Source of the DNA: Progne subis subis
Taxonomy: Eukaryota; Chordata; Aves; Passeriformes; Hirundinidae
DNA: 64,000 bases
Reading direction: 5' to 3'
Assembly (NCBI GenBank): GCA_022316685.1
Contig: JAKJHU010001413.1
Coordinates: 1 to 64,000 of the forward strand
The translations under genes were made by a program, and so were the position numbers. Shown one piece after another: positions 45,658 to 54,345 of the stretch (the stretch's first letter is position 1; every line of letters begins with the position of its first letter). Under the pieces are notes generated by a model. The model saw nothing but the letters and a program-made list of their open reading frames with translations, was not told the DNA's origin and made no database searches.

Positions 45658-47061
45658 TTTCTTTAAACTGAAAAAAATTTCAAAGGTGCCCTTTACTAAC
45701 TGGCAACACAGGTTTTTTGTTGGTTTTTTTTTTTTTTTTTTTTTTTTTTTAAGCAAAAAAAAAAAAATTCTTCAGCTTTTCTCCCTTTACTTCAAATCTC
45801 CTGACTTAATTCTTGAACACTTCAACATAAAACTCCTAAACTTTATGCTTTTCTACTCTTTCCTACACTTTTGCTTTCATTAGGGAACAAATTCTCCCTC
45901 TTTCTACTCACTTTCTCTAACCTTCTTCACTTCCTTGGACGCTCACACTTTACTTACACCAGGGGCTCAGACTCTCTTCTGACCCCTTTGAGGTGAGTCC
46001 TAATGACCTCACCCCCTATGTACCCCCGCGCCTTGCCTCACCCCTGAGACTCTGGACACGCTTTGCGGCGCACGACAGGGTCCCTAGTACTGGCGTCCCC
46101 TTCCGGGCCCCAGGGCCTTCCCACGCCTTAGCCCCCGCCGGGCCGGACACCTTCAGTCCGAACCCCGGACTAGACTGCCCTGCTACTAGTACAGTCCCCC
46201 TCTTCACTTTTTGAAACGGAGGTAAGAGGTCAAGACTCCGCACAGGTTACCTGGGGGGGTATCCCTTCCTTGTTTCCAAGGATCAACCCCAGCAGGGCCC
46301 GACCCCTTTGCCTTCCACCAGGACTGGCTTGACTACTTCTCCCCAGCGAAGCAGCCTCGGCAAGAGGGATGAGTGTGTGTGTGCAGGATGCCCGCCTTGC
46401 CTCTACATTGACTCCCCACCCCGGTGTCCTCGGGCTATGGGTTTACGGCCTCCTCCCTGAGACCGCGGCAGCACACCCTCTCCGGTGCGTCTGGCTCAGT
46501 CCTGGGAAGCAGGGACTCTCATGAGCTCTCGGCACCCGCAGTGTTTGGGGACACCCTGTCAACCCTGGTACGGTTTTCCCGCCCCTCCAGGGACTCTAAA
46601 CCCTCCTAGGCTACTCTAGCCTTTAAGGGGGGGGACCTGGCCCCAATGCGTGCCACTCACACTTTGTTTTCCCCTGCACGCCCAGGGGGGGGTCTTTCTG
46701 CCCCTAATGCGTGCCACTCACACTCTATTTTCCCCTGCACGCCCAGGGGGGGGTCTTTCTGCCCCTAAGGAGACGCCTCACTCATTATTCTCTCGCTTCC
46801 CCCTTTTCCTGGCCAGCCCCCTCGCGGGGGTCCGAAACCGCAGTACCGAGGGGTCCACACTCAGTTCCGGGGGTCCGAGCTGCCGGCCCCCGACTCTTTC
46901 ACACTTGCACTCGCACGTCTCCTTTACCCGCCGCCGGAATGCTCACCCTCCGGCGCTCCTCCTCGTTGCCGGTCCCAGGCTGCTCCCGCTTGTCCAGCTG
47001 TCCCGGAGGTCCGAAGGGCGAGCGGCCGTCCCGTCCTCGGTCCCTCTTCAGGCGTGGCCAA
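45658..47061 (-). other. Provirus 5' leader
   Basis: A 1.4-kb untranslated leader between primer site and gag. It contains an A-run (T on the plus strand, 45,726-45,750) beside a second homopolymer (A on the plus strand, 45,756-45,768), a pyrimidine-rich AT part to 45,960, a GC-rich part to 47,060 and a 61-bp duplication. It should hold the packaging signal and splice donor, which I cannot place. Confidence 0.6.
46645..46766. repeat. 61-bp tandem duplication in the provirus leader
   Basis: AATGCGTGCCACTCACACT begins at 46,645 and again at 46,706. Each copy includes CCCTGCACGCCCAGGGGGGG and GTCTTTCTGCCCCT. There are very few differences between copies. Confidence 0.9.
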
Positions 47062-47079
47062 ATCCCGGACGAGTCCCCA
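47062..47079 (-). promoter_or_regulatory. Primer binding site, tRNA-Pro-like
   Basis: On the minus strand TGGGGACTCGTCCGGGAT lies 5 bases after the 5' LTR. It differs by one base (A for G) from the proline-tRNA site of murine-type gammaretroviruses. Confidence 0.8.
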
Positions 47080-47084
47080 AAAAT

Positions 47085-47699
47085 TGTTCTGGAAAAAAAA
47101 TATAAAGAGAGTCAGAGACTTGCTGTTTTTGTATGTTTCTTTATTATCAAGCTTGGCCTTGGGGGAGAGCTTGCTTGCTCCCTTGGCAACGTGGAGGAGG
47201 AGGTACACACAGCTTCGCTTCACAGCAAAGCTGGGGACCCCCACCCCCCCTCACGGGCTTTTTCCCCTTGCCGGGGAGTCCGTTTCGCATCGCTGATCAG
47301 GGGTCGTCCAGCGATGGGGGACTCCTTCTCAGGTCACAGCGACTAAATGAAGCTGCTTCGGCGGACCCCCGTATTTCTTGCACTAGTCTAAAATGTGACT
47401 ACAGTCCTGGATTTTACTTTGGTTCCCTGCTTTTCAGAGTCTCTTGTTCTTGGGTTGTTCCCAGAATTCCAGCGTTCTTTTTATTTGCATATTCAGACAC
47501 TATCCGGCAAATGGGAGCAGAGATACAGGTAATAAGGTGAATTCTTAATTAACAAACAAGTAAATAAGGTAATAAATCAGTATTAAAACAGGAATAAGGC
47601 AAATTCTTTATACAGAAATAGCATTAACAATCTTAATGGAATTACTTAACAATTAAGTAACTAAAACATAGATTTCTTGAATAGAATTTATTTATAACA
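47085..47699 (-). repeat. Provirus 5' LTR
   Basis: TGTT...AACA, 615 bp. AATAAA on the minus strand at 47,140-47,145. The outer edge (47,699) abuts the truncated CR1 at the inverted-duplication breakpoint. Confidence 0.93.
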
Positions 47700-48340
47700 G
47701 TACGTCTTCTTTTTATTCCTGAGATCTTTCAAAACCCTGTTGCCCATCCAGGATGGACGTTTGCCACGTCAGCTCATCTTTCAGCACACAGTCTGTTCCT
47801 CTGCCCTCAAGATCTCTGCTTTGAAGCATGCCCACCCTTCCTGGACTTCATTGTTTTTAAAGGATGCTTCCATAGGAACTCTCTGAATAAGTCTCCTAAA
47901 GAGGCCAAGATCTGCCCTCCTGAAGCCCAGTGTAAAAGTCTTATTGATGTTCCTCCTGATTTCACCAAATATTGAGAACTCTCTCATTTCTTGATCACTC
48001 TGTCCCAAGCATCCTCCAACCACCACATCTCCCACCTGTCCTTCTCTATTTGCAAACAACAGGTCTAACATAGTCCATCCCCTGGTGGGCTCACACCAGC
48101 TGTGACAACAGGTTGTTCTCCATACACTCCAAAACCTTCCTGGACTGCCTCTTTGCTGCTGTATGGAGATCCCAGCAGATGTCTGGTAGGCTGAAGTCAC
48201 CTACAAGAACAGGGGCTGGTGATCCTGAAACATTCTCCAGCTGCTTATAGAATAAGTTGTCCAGCTCTTCTTCTTCCTGCTTGGGTGGACAATAACAGAC
48301 TCCCAGTAGGTACCACCGGTACCCTGTCCTGTTTTCTTAG
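47700..48340 (-). mobile_element. CR1 LINE fragment (arm 2), 3' part lost
   Basis: Matches 32,262-32,895 in reverse complement: endonuclease and linker region only (minus-strand TRGWTMLDLLFANREGQVGD). It stops abruptly at the LTR, whereas arm 1 has the CR1 to its 3' tail. Confidence 0.9.
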
Positions 48341-49100
48341 GGGAGAACAGTAACAATGAAAACCTTACCAAAGGCACAACTCCCCAGTCCACAAGGAAAA
48401 GAAAGAACAAGTTGTCAGGTTTATCAAATATTTGTCCTGCTTTGCTGCAAGACTCCTGCGGCATGCACAGTGTGGAAAGCCAAGGAAAGCTGCCGTTGTG
48501 GCACATCTTGTGCCAGAAGCTGCACCCTGTTCTGCAGGAAAGTTTCTTGGAAAGAGCAAACGGGATTGTGGAGCAGATTCTGGGAAAACTGAAAGAGCTT
48601 TTAAGAAATGAGATTAAAATGGAAAGAAACATTCCAAGATGTTTTTCTCTATTTATTTCTATGCTCCCCTTTTCCATCTTGCACTACTTCTCCATCCCAT
48701 CAATTCCAAATGGATCTCAACTCGAAGATCCATGAGTTGGCAAATTTCAGACACTGTAAAATACCATGAGCTACATCCAGTTTGCCTTCCCCTGTTTTTC
48801 TTGGAAAGCAATGCTGGAGACACAGGTGCAGTGCTTGGGTCAGGTACAAATTGTGCATTCAGGGAATGTGCTCTGACAGTGTCTGACCCTCAGCAGAGAC
48901 AATGCACAGCAGCAGCCAAGGGGATTCCTGTGCCACTGTGCAGGAGTCAAGACTCTAGGTCTTGGCTCAACACTGCAAAGTTCCCGTGTCTGGACAGGCT
49001 CAGGGGCTGCCCCCGGGGAGCGCGGGGCTCGGCGCGGGGCTGAGCGGGCAACGGACAAACGGACACGGGGAAAAACGGCCCCAGGGCTTCAGTTGCAGCA
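48341..49100. other. Conserved PIM-upstream segment (arm 2)
   Basis: Counterpart of 31,511-32,261. The plus-strand frame 48,412-48,735 encodes WHILCQKLHPVLQESFLERA and is similar to the arm 1 frame over its C-terminal two-thirds. No known protein recognised. Confidence 0.35.
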
Positions 49101-49102
49101 GC

Positions 49103-49104
<2 letters not shown>

Positions 49105-49134
<30 letters not shown>
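49105..49134 (+). repeat. (CAG)10 trinucleotide repeat
   Basis: Ten uninterrupted CAG units about 650 bp upstream of the first kinase-domain exon. The arm 1 counterpart is interrupted. Confidence 0.95.
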
Positions 49135-49135
<1 letters not shown>

Positions 49136-49164
49136 GGCAGAAGCATCGGCATAAGCCAAAGAAG

Positions 49165-50200
49165 TGGTTTTATCAACTCCCTCCCGCTTCTTCTCTCCCT
49201 CTCCCTCAGTCCCACACCCTCTCCCGCAGTCCCGCACCCTCTCCTGCTCTCCCTTTCCTGGTGTCCCCCTCCTCTCCCAGTCTCCCTCTCCCCTGCTGGG
49301 CCTGGCCATGCCCCCAGCCCGCCCCCGGCCCCACATGGGGCTGCCCCGTCCCCGCCCCCAGGCGTCCTGCCGCGGTCTCCCCTCCGCCCGGCTCTGGCCG
49401 TACTGGCGGTGGCGATGCTGGGCGGGCATCAGTGCCTGGAGCCAAGGGGGCATCGCTGCCCTTTGGCTGCGCCTGAGCCATGCTCGGCCCCGGCCCCGGC
49501 CCCGGCCCCGGCCCCGGCCCCGGCCCCGGCTCCTCCCGGGCCCCGCAGAGGACACACGCGGTGCAGCCGCTCCCGCTGCCTCCGCTGTGGCTTCCCCAGC
49601 CCGAGCTCCGCCGCTCGGCAGCGCGGCCGCCGGCCCCGAGCCGCCGCTGTCCCGTCCCCAGGAGCGAACGCCTGGGGATGCCCGGCCCGGGGCGGTTGAG
49701 GGGCGCTCGGGGGCCGTTCCTGGCCCCAGGCCCAGCGCTGACAGCCGCGTCTCGCCGGCAGGGAAGGCGCAGCACGGCCTCAAGGAGCAGTACCGAGTGG
49801 GGTCGCTCCTGGGGCGTGGTGGCTTCGGCAGCGTCTTCGCGGCGACGCGGCTCTCGGACGGCGCCCCGGTGAGCGGCGGGGCCGGCGGCGGGCGCAGGAG
49901 ATGGAGCATGGGGCTGGGCAGGGCGGGTGCTGAGCTCATCCCGCTGCTCCCCTTGGTTTGCAGGTGGCCATCAAAAGGGTGCCACGGAACCGCGTCCGGC
50001 ACTGGGACCAGCTGGTGAGTGAGCGGGGCCAGCGGGAGAAGCTGGGGCGTGCTGGGCGGGGATGAGCCGAGGCCCGGCAGGGTGGAAGCCCCAAGGATGC
50101 CTGGAGGGAGAGCGGGCGTGGGGCCAGCGCAGGGTGCAGAGCATCCCGGGCTGGGTGAGGGCTTCCCCAGCCCTGGCACGGCATCAGCCCCACTGACGGC
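49165..50200 (+). promoter_or_regulatory. CpG-rich promoter region of arm 2 PIM-like gene
   Basis: A CpG-dense region spanning the 5' end and first introns. It includes the GGCCCC repeat. No TATA box seen. Confidence 0.55.
49486..49530. repeat. GGCCCC hexanucleotide repeat, ~7.5 units
   Basis: Seven GGCCCC units plus a partial, directly after an ATG at 49,480. In the kinase frame it reads as Arg-Pro repeats, and in the ATG frame as Gly-Pro repeats. Arm 1 has five. Confidence 0.92.
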
Positions 50201-51774
50201 ATCGTGCTCCTCCCGCAGCCCAACGGCACCAGCGCACCACTGGAGATCGTGCTGCTGCACAAGGTCTCCACTGGCTTCCCTGGGGCCGCCCAGCTGCTGG
50301 AGTGGCTTGAGCTCCCCAACGACATCATCATGGTGCTGGAGCGCCCGGAACAATGTCAGGACATCCGGCATTTCATTCGGGCACGGGGGTTCCTGTCTGA
50401 GGAGGTGGCGCGGGAGCTGTTCCACCAGGTGCTGGAGGCCGTGCAGCACTGCACCAGCTGCGGGGTCCTGCACAGAGACATCAAACCAGAGAACATCCTG
50501 GTTGACCTGGCCACCGGGCAGGCCAAACTGATCGACTTTGGCAGTGGCACCTACCTGCAAGACACGGCCTACACTCACTTTGCAGGTGAGCCCACAAAGG
50601 GGTGTGCTCCCAGTTCTGGACATCTCCTGCCCCAACATCTCATCACCCAGCCTGGGTGTGGCAGCAGGGGTTCTCCCCTTTGCTGCCAGTCATGGCATTG
50701 AGTCTTCAGCCAAGTTGCTTTTGAGCAGGGGCAGGTGGGGGTCAGCTTTCAGCTGTGCTGACAGCCTATTCCAGCCACTCTGGCCAGGACTGGGGCTGGG
50801 ACTGGGGCAGCCAGCCTGACAGAAACACCCGTGTGTGGGGGTGGCAGAGAGGGGTGGAGCCAGAGCCTGTGCAGCAGCCAGTTTGGTGTGCAGATGAGAA
50901 AGGGCTTGGACTGCTCCAGTTGCCTGGTTTGCCTTGGCTTCAGAATGTTTTTGGGGCAATGCAGGCAGGGAGGATGAAGGCATGGTTTTTCCCCAGCAGT
51001 GAATGGGATTTTCCCAGTCATGGTTGGGCATTGCCAGAACTTACACTGCCCTCTTCCAACACCAGTGGATTCTTTTCCAACCCCAAGGTTGTCCACAAGT
51101 CCCAGGTGCTGGTGAGAGGGCAGCAGGTCACACCACGTGCCACTGGGGCAGCCTCCGCATGCCCAGGGATGCTGGGGCCAGGCTCTGGGAGCAGCAGCAT
51201 CCCCCTGATGAGCTCCATCTGTATTCCATAGGAACACCGTCATACAGTCCCCCGGAATGGACTCACTTTGGCTGGTACTACGGCAAGCCAGCTACCATCT
51301 GGTCCCTGGGCATCCTGCTACACCAGATGGTCTGCGGGGAGCACCCTTTCAGGAGGGACCAGAACATCAGCTGGGACCATCAGCTCTCGCTGCCACAACG
51401 GCTCTCTCAAGGTGGATCCTCATCTCTGGGCACGGGGGCAATACCAGTGCTGGGAGACAGCAGCGGGCTGATGAGCATCCTGCTCTGGCAGCTGCTGAGG
51501 AGGTGGCACATGTCTTGCTCTCCTCCTCTCCTCCAAAACAGGGGATTGATGGGAAAGTTTAGGCCCAGCTCTGAGCACATGCAGTATAGCCTGGGCATGG
51601 GAATAGTGGGGCAAAGCAGACAGGAGCCTTCTCTAAATGACTAGCGGTTTCTGGTTCCTCTCCCCAGAGTGCCAAGATCTGATCAGGAGATATTTAACCA
51701 TGCTAGACGTGGACAGGCCCTCATTAGAAGACCTCTTCCATGATCCTTGGATGCAGGATATTCATCAGCTGTAG
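49762..51774 (+). CDS. PIM-1-like serine/threonine kinase, intact copy (arm 2)
   Basis: Exons: 49,762-49,868, 49,964-50,014, 50,219-50,585, 51,232-51,411 and 51,668-51,774, all with GT-AG borders and the phases of vertebrate PIM exons 2-6. The joined frame is open. Motifs: G-loop [12 protein letters not shown] lysine at the start of the second listed exon, PIM-type hinge LERPE with the proline, HRDIKPEN near 50,471, DFGSG near 50,534, SPPEW, and the C-terminal [19 protein letters not shown] kinases are constitutively active cytosolic/nuclear kinases without a regulatory domain. The N-terminus is unresolved: the frame is open upstream to 49,164 (Arg/Pro-rich), or a separate exon 1 joins at the CAG before 49,762. 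Arm 1 holds a frameshifted partner. Confidence 0.88.
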
Positions 51775-52051
51775 AAGATAGGAGAGAGCCACAGGCAACC
51801 TTTGATGCAGGTCCCTGGTAAGTAACAGCTGCACACATGCCTTGGCAATCAGAAGCAAAGAAACCCAGACTTTTTCCTGCTGCCTGTGTCACTGCACAAG
51901 GGATCATCAGATGGGAACACACAGCCCTTGTGCTGGAGCTGAGCGTGTCTGCCCAGCACTGGTGGCTGCCATCCCAGCTGGTTTGGCTTGTCCTGGTTCA
52001 CTGACAGCTGGGGCCCTGGGCAGAGCACTGAGAGCCTGGTCTCACCCCTAG
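51775..52051 (+). other. PIM 3' flank
   Basis: Presumed 3' UTR and the stretch leading to the relic. No AATAAA seen close to the stop codon. Confidence 0.35.
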
Positions 52052-53204
52052 GGAAGGAGAAGGAGCCCCTGGAGGAGCTGTACCAGGTGGGGCTGCTGCT
52101 GCTGGAGACAGCGAGGATGACATCAAGGATGACGTCGTCTTCCTCGACCTGGCCAGCACAAAGCTGGAGATGAGGGACTCTGATTCTGGAACCTTCTTCA
52201 AAGCCAGGCTCTACAGTGAATTTACAGATGAGTCCACACGCAGGGGGATGCTCCCAGATTTGGGCATTGCACAGCCTGGCCAGGAACCAAAGGTTCCCCC
52301 TTTGCTGGGGCTGATGCAACTGATTCTTCAGTGGGCTGCCAAGCTGCTTTGTGTCAGGGCTGGGGCCATGGGCTGGGGTGGATACGAAATGGGAGTCGGC
52401 TCCTGGCCCTGCCAACAGCCCCCACCACCCACCATGCCCTGGGCTGGGGCTGGGGCAGCCAGCCCGACACAAACAAACCCCCATGGCAGGAGCAGAGGTG
52501 GGACTCCAGCACCTGTGCACCTGTGCTTTGCTTTGCAGGCAAGGAAGGGCTTGGGCTGCTCCACTCCCTTTGTTTGCTTTGGGATCACCATCACTTTTGG
52601 GGGGCAGTGCAGGGGGGAAGGAGAAAGCATGGGCTTCCCTCACCCGTGGGTGGGTTTTTCCCTAGCATGCAGGGTTGGGCCTTCCTCAACCTGTGACTGA
52701 CATAAAATCTTTTATCTTTTCACTTGTTTCCCCTTTTTGTCTGTAATCTATTTTCCTTAATTTGTTGTTTGTTTTTCTAAAGGAAGCCTTCCAGGCAGTG
52801 TCCAGTCTGGATGGGGAAGTGCTTGGGACCAGCTGTGGCGTGGATGGGCCGTGCCCTTGGAGAAGGCTGAGGACATCCTTTGGGAGCAGCTTTTCTTCCA
52901 GCGGTGGATGGCGTGAGGTGGGTCCCCATCTTCTTGGCATGGGTGGGATAAGAGCTTTTGGGAGATGGCAGCGAGCACAGGAGCATCCTGCTCTGGGCAG
53001 CTGCTGAGGAGGTGGATGTGCCGTGGCTGGCTGCAGGCTGGGCACATGTCCTGCCCTCCTGCTCTGCTGCCAAAGGCAGCAATGATGGGCAGCTTTGGGC
53101 ACCGCTCTGAGCACGGCCAGCATGGCCTGGGCACTGCGGGCGGCTGGGACAAGGGCACAGGAGCCTTCAGCTGATGGGCGGTTTCTGCTTTCTCTCCTTG
53201 CAGC
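52052..53204 (+). pseudogene. Decayed PIM kinase relic (arm 2)
   Basis: An acceptor CACCCCTAG at 52,051 precedes GKEKEPLEELYQVG, in the same phase as the kinase exon of the intact gene and closer to canonical PIM1. It runs directly into an exon 4-end-like frame at 52,107-52,232 (SEDDIKDDVVFLDLAS, then KLEMRDSDSGTFFKARLY) that aligns with the catalytic loop to activation segment of PIM. ED replaces the HR and DSD replaces DFG. An exon 5-like stretch (about 52,781-52,920; VPLEKAEDILWEQLFFQR in a stop-containing frame) is followed by intron 5-like sequence to an acceptor at 53,203. It cannot make an active kinase. Confidence 0.65.
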
Positions 53205-54168
53205 CGGGCTCTGCGGATGCTGAGGCTGCTCTGGCTCTGCCAGGGCTCTGCTGGAGCTCAGCACCGGGCCAGAATCAGCCAAAGAAGAAACGGTGTGACC
53301 TGCAGCAGAGACTTGCTTGAGCGTTTTGGCAGTGCTGCTCAAGTTTGGAGACTGTACATCTCCAAGAGAAAACATGACATCCCCCCTAAATTAAACCTTT
53401 TCAATACCTTGTGAAACGAAATCAATCTAGGGTGATCCTAAAAAATGACATTTTTCATCATGCTCAAGCTGTAGCTCAGCCCTTCACTGAACAGTTCTCT
53501 CCCCCAGTTGCCTTTTACTTCACAACTGCTCCCTCCTTTCCCCCAGTGAGTTCCCAGCCCATCGCAGTCTCCATCACACTATTGCCTTCCTTGATGCCCC
53601 TCACCATGAGGGAGACCGAGTCCCAGGCTTAGGGACTCATCCTGTCCCTGGCTGAAGAACAGCAATGTCTCAGAGGTCAGGTGGCATTTTAGTGTCATTC
53701 AGAGCTGCTCTCCAGCCCTCAGCTCTCCTCACTGCTGACTTCCCTCTCCCTTTTCCTCATCCTTCCAGCAGCATGAACTCTGTAAATCCCCCTGAGCCTC
53801 CCCACTCTTCCCAGCTCACCCACCCAGCTCAGTTAGACTAAAGCTGAAGCTTCTTTGTCTCCTCTGGCACACACCAGTGCAGTCCCCTCTGCGCAGAGCC
53901 CAGCCCCAGAGCACAGCACACAGCAGTGCAGTCCGGGCTGGAGCAGCTGCCCTGCGCCCCTGGCTTGGCTGTTTGTGGCACCTAAATGCTCCCTGTTTCC
54001 AGCTCTGCCTGCAGGATGGCCCCAGGGCAGAGCCCAGCCGGGCTCCCACTGCATTCCCTGGAGCCTGGGGCAGACAGTGGTGCCAGAGCTGAGCTTCATG
54101 GGGAGCACCCAGAGCTGTGGCTTGCACTCAGTGTTTGCAAGGGTTGTGTTCTCATGTCCTGCAGCTTG
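53205..54168. other. Arm-shared intergenic sequence (arm 2)
   Basis: Counterpart of 26,448-27,409. No gene recognised. Confidence 0.35.
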
Positions 54169-54169
54169 G

Positions 54170-54345
54170 GGGGAAAGGGTCTGTGTGTGCCAGGGGCTCT
54201 TGCATGTCTCTGTATCCATGGACAGAAGGGTCTGTGTGTGCCAGGGGCTCTTGCATGTCTCTGTATCCATGGATAGAAGGGTCTGTGTGTGCCAGGGGCT
54301 CTTGCATGTCTCTGTATCCATGGATAGAAGGGTTTGTCTGTGTAA
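54170..54345. repeat. ~57-bp minisatellite, 3 units (arm 2)
   Basis: GGGTCTGTGTGTGCCAGGGG and GCATGTCTCTGTATCCATGG alternate three times with near identity. Confidence 0.85.

Larger units (their letters stand above)
37111..47699 (-). mobile_element. Gammaretrovirus-like provirus, nearly complete
   Basis: A 10.6-kb provirus on the minus strand: 5' LTR 47,085-47,699, primer site 47,062-47,079, leader, gag 45,657-43,724, pro-pol to 40,172, env 39,526-37,763, polypurine tract 37,724-37,739 and 3' LTR 37,111-37,723. The gammaretroviral assignment rests on a tRNA-Pro-like primer site, MGQ-start gag, a single CCHC zinc finger, UAG between gag and pol in one frame, and the GPY integrase module. The two LTRs differ by six substitutions and two single-base indels, so insertion is fairly recent. 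The flanks do not form a convincing target duplication. Confidence 0.92.

Noticed and set aside
37107..47703. Target-site duplication GTA around the provirus
   Set aside because: Only three of four bases match, and the GTA on the right belongs to the CR1 sequence itself.
48947..50638. 563-codon minus-strand frame
   Set aside because: It is antisense to the PIM-like exons and promoter; codon bias of the kinase strand explains it.
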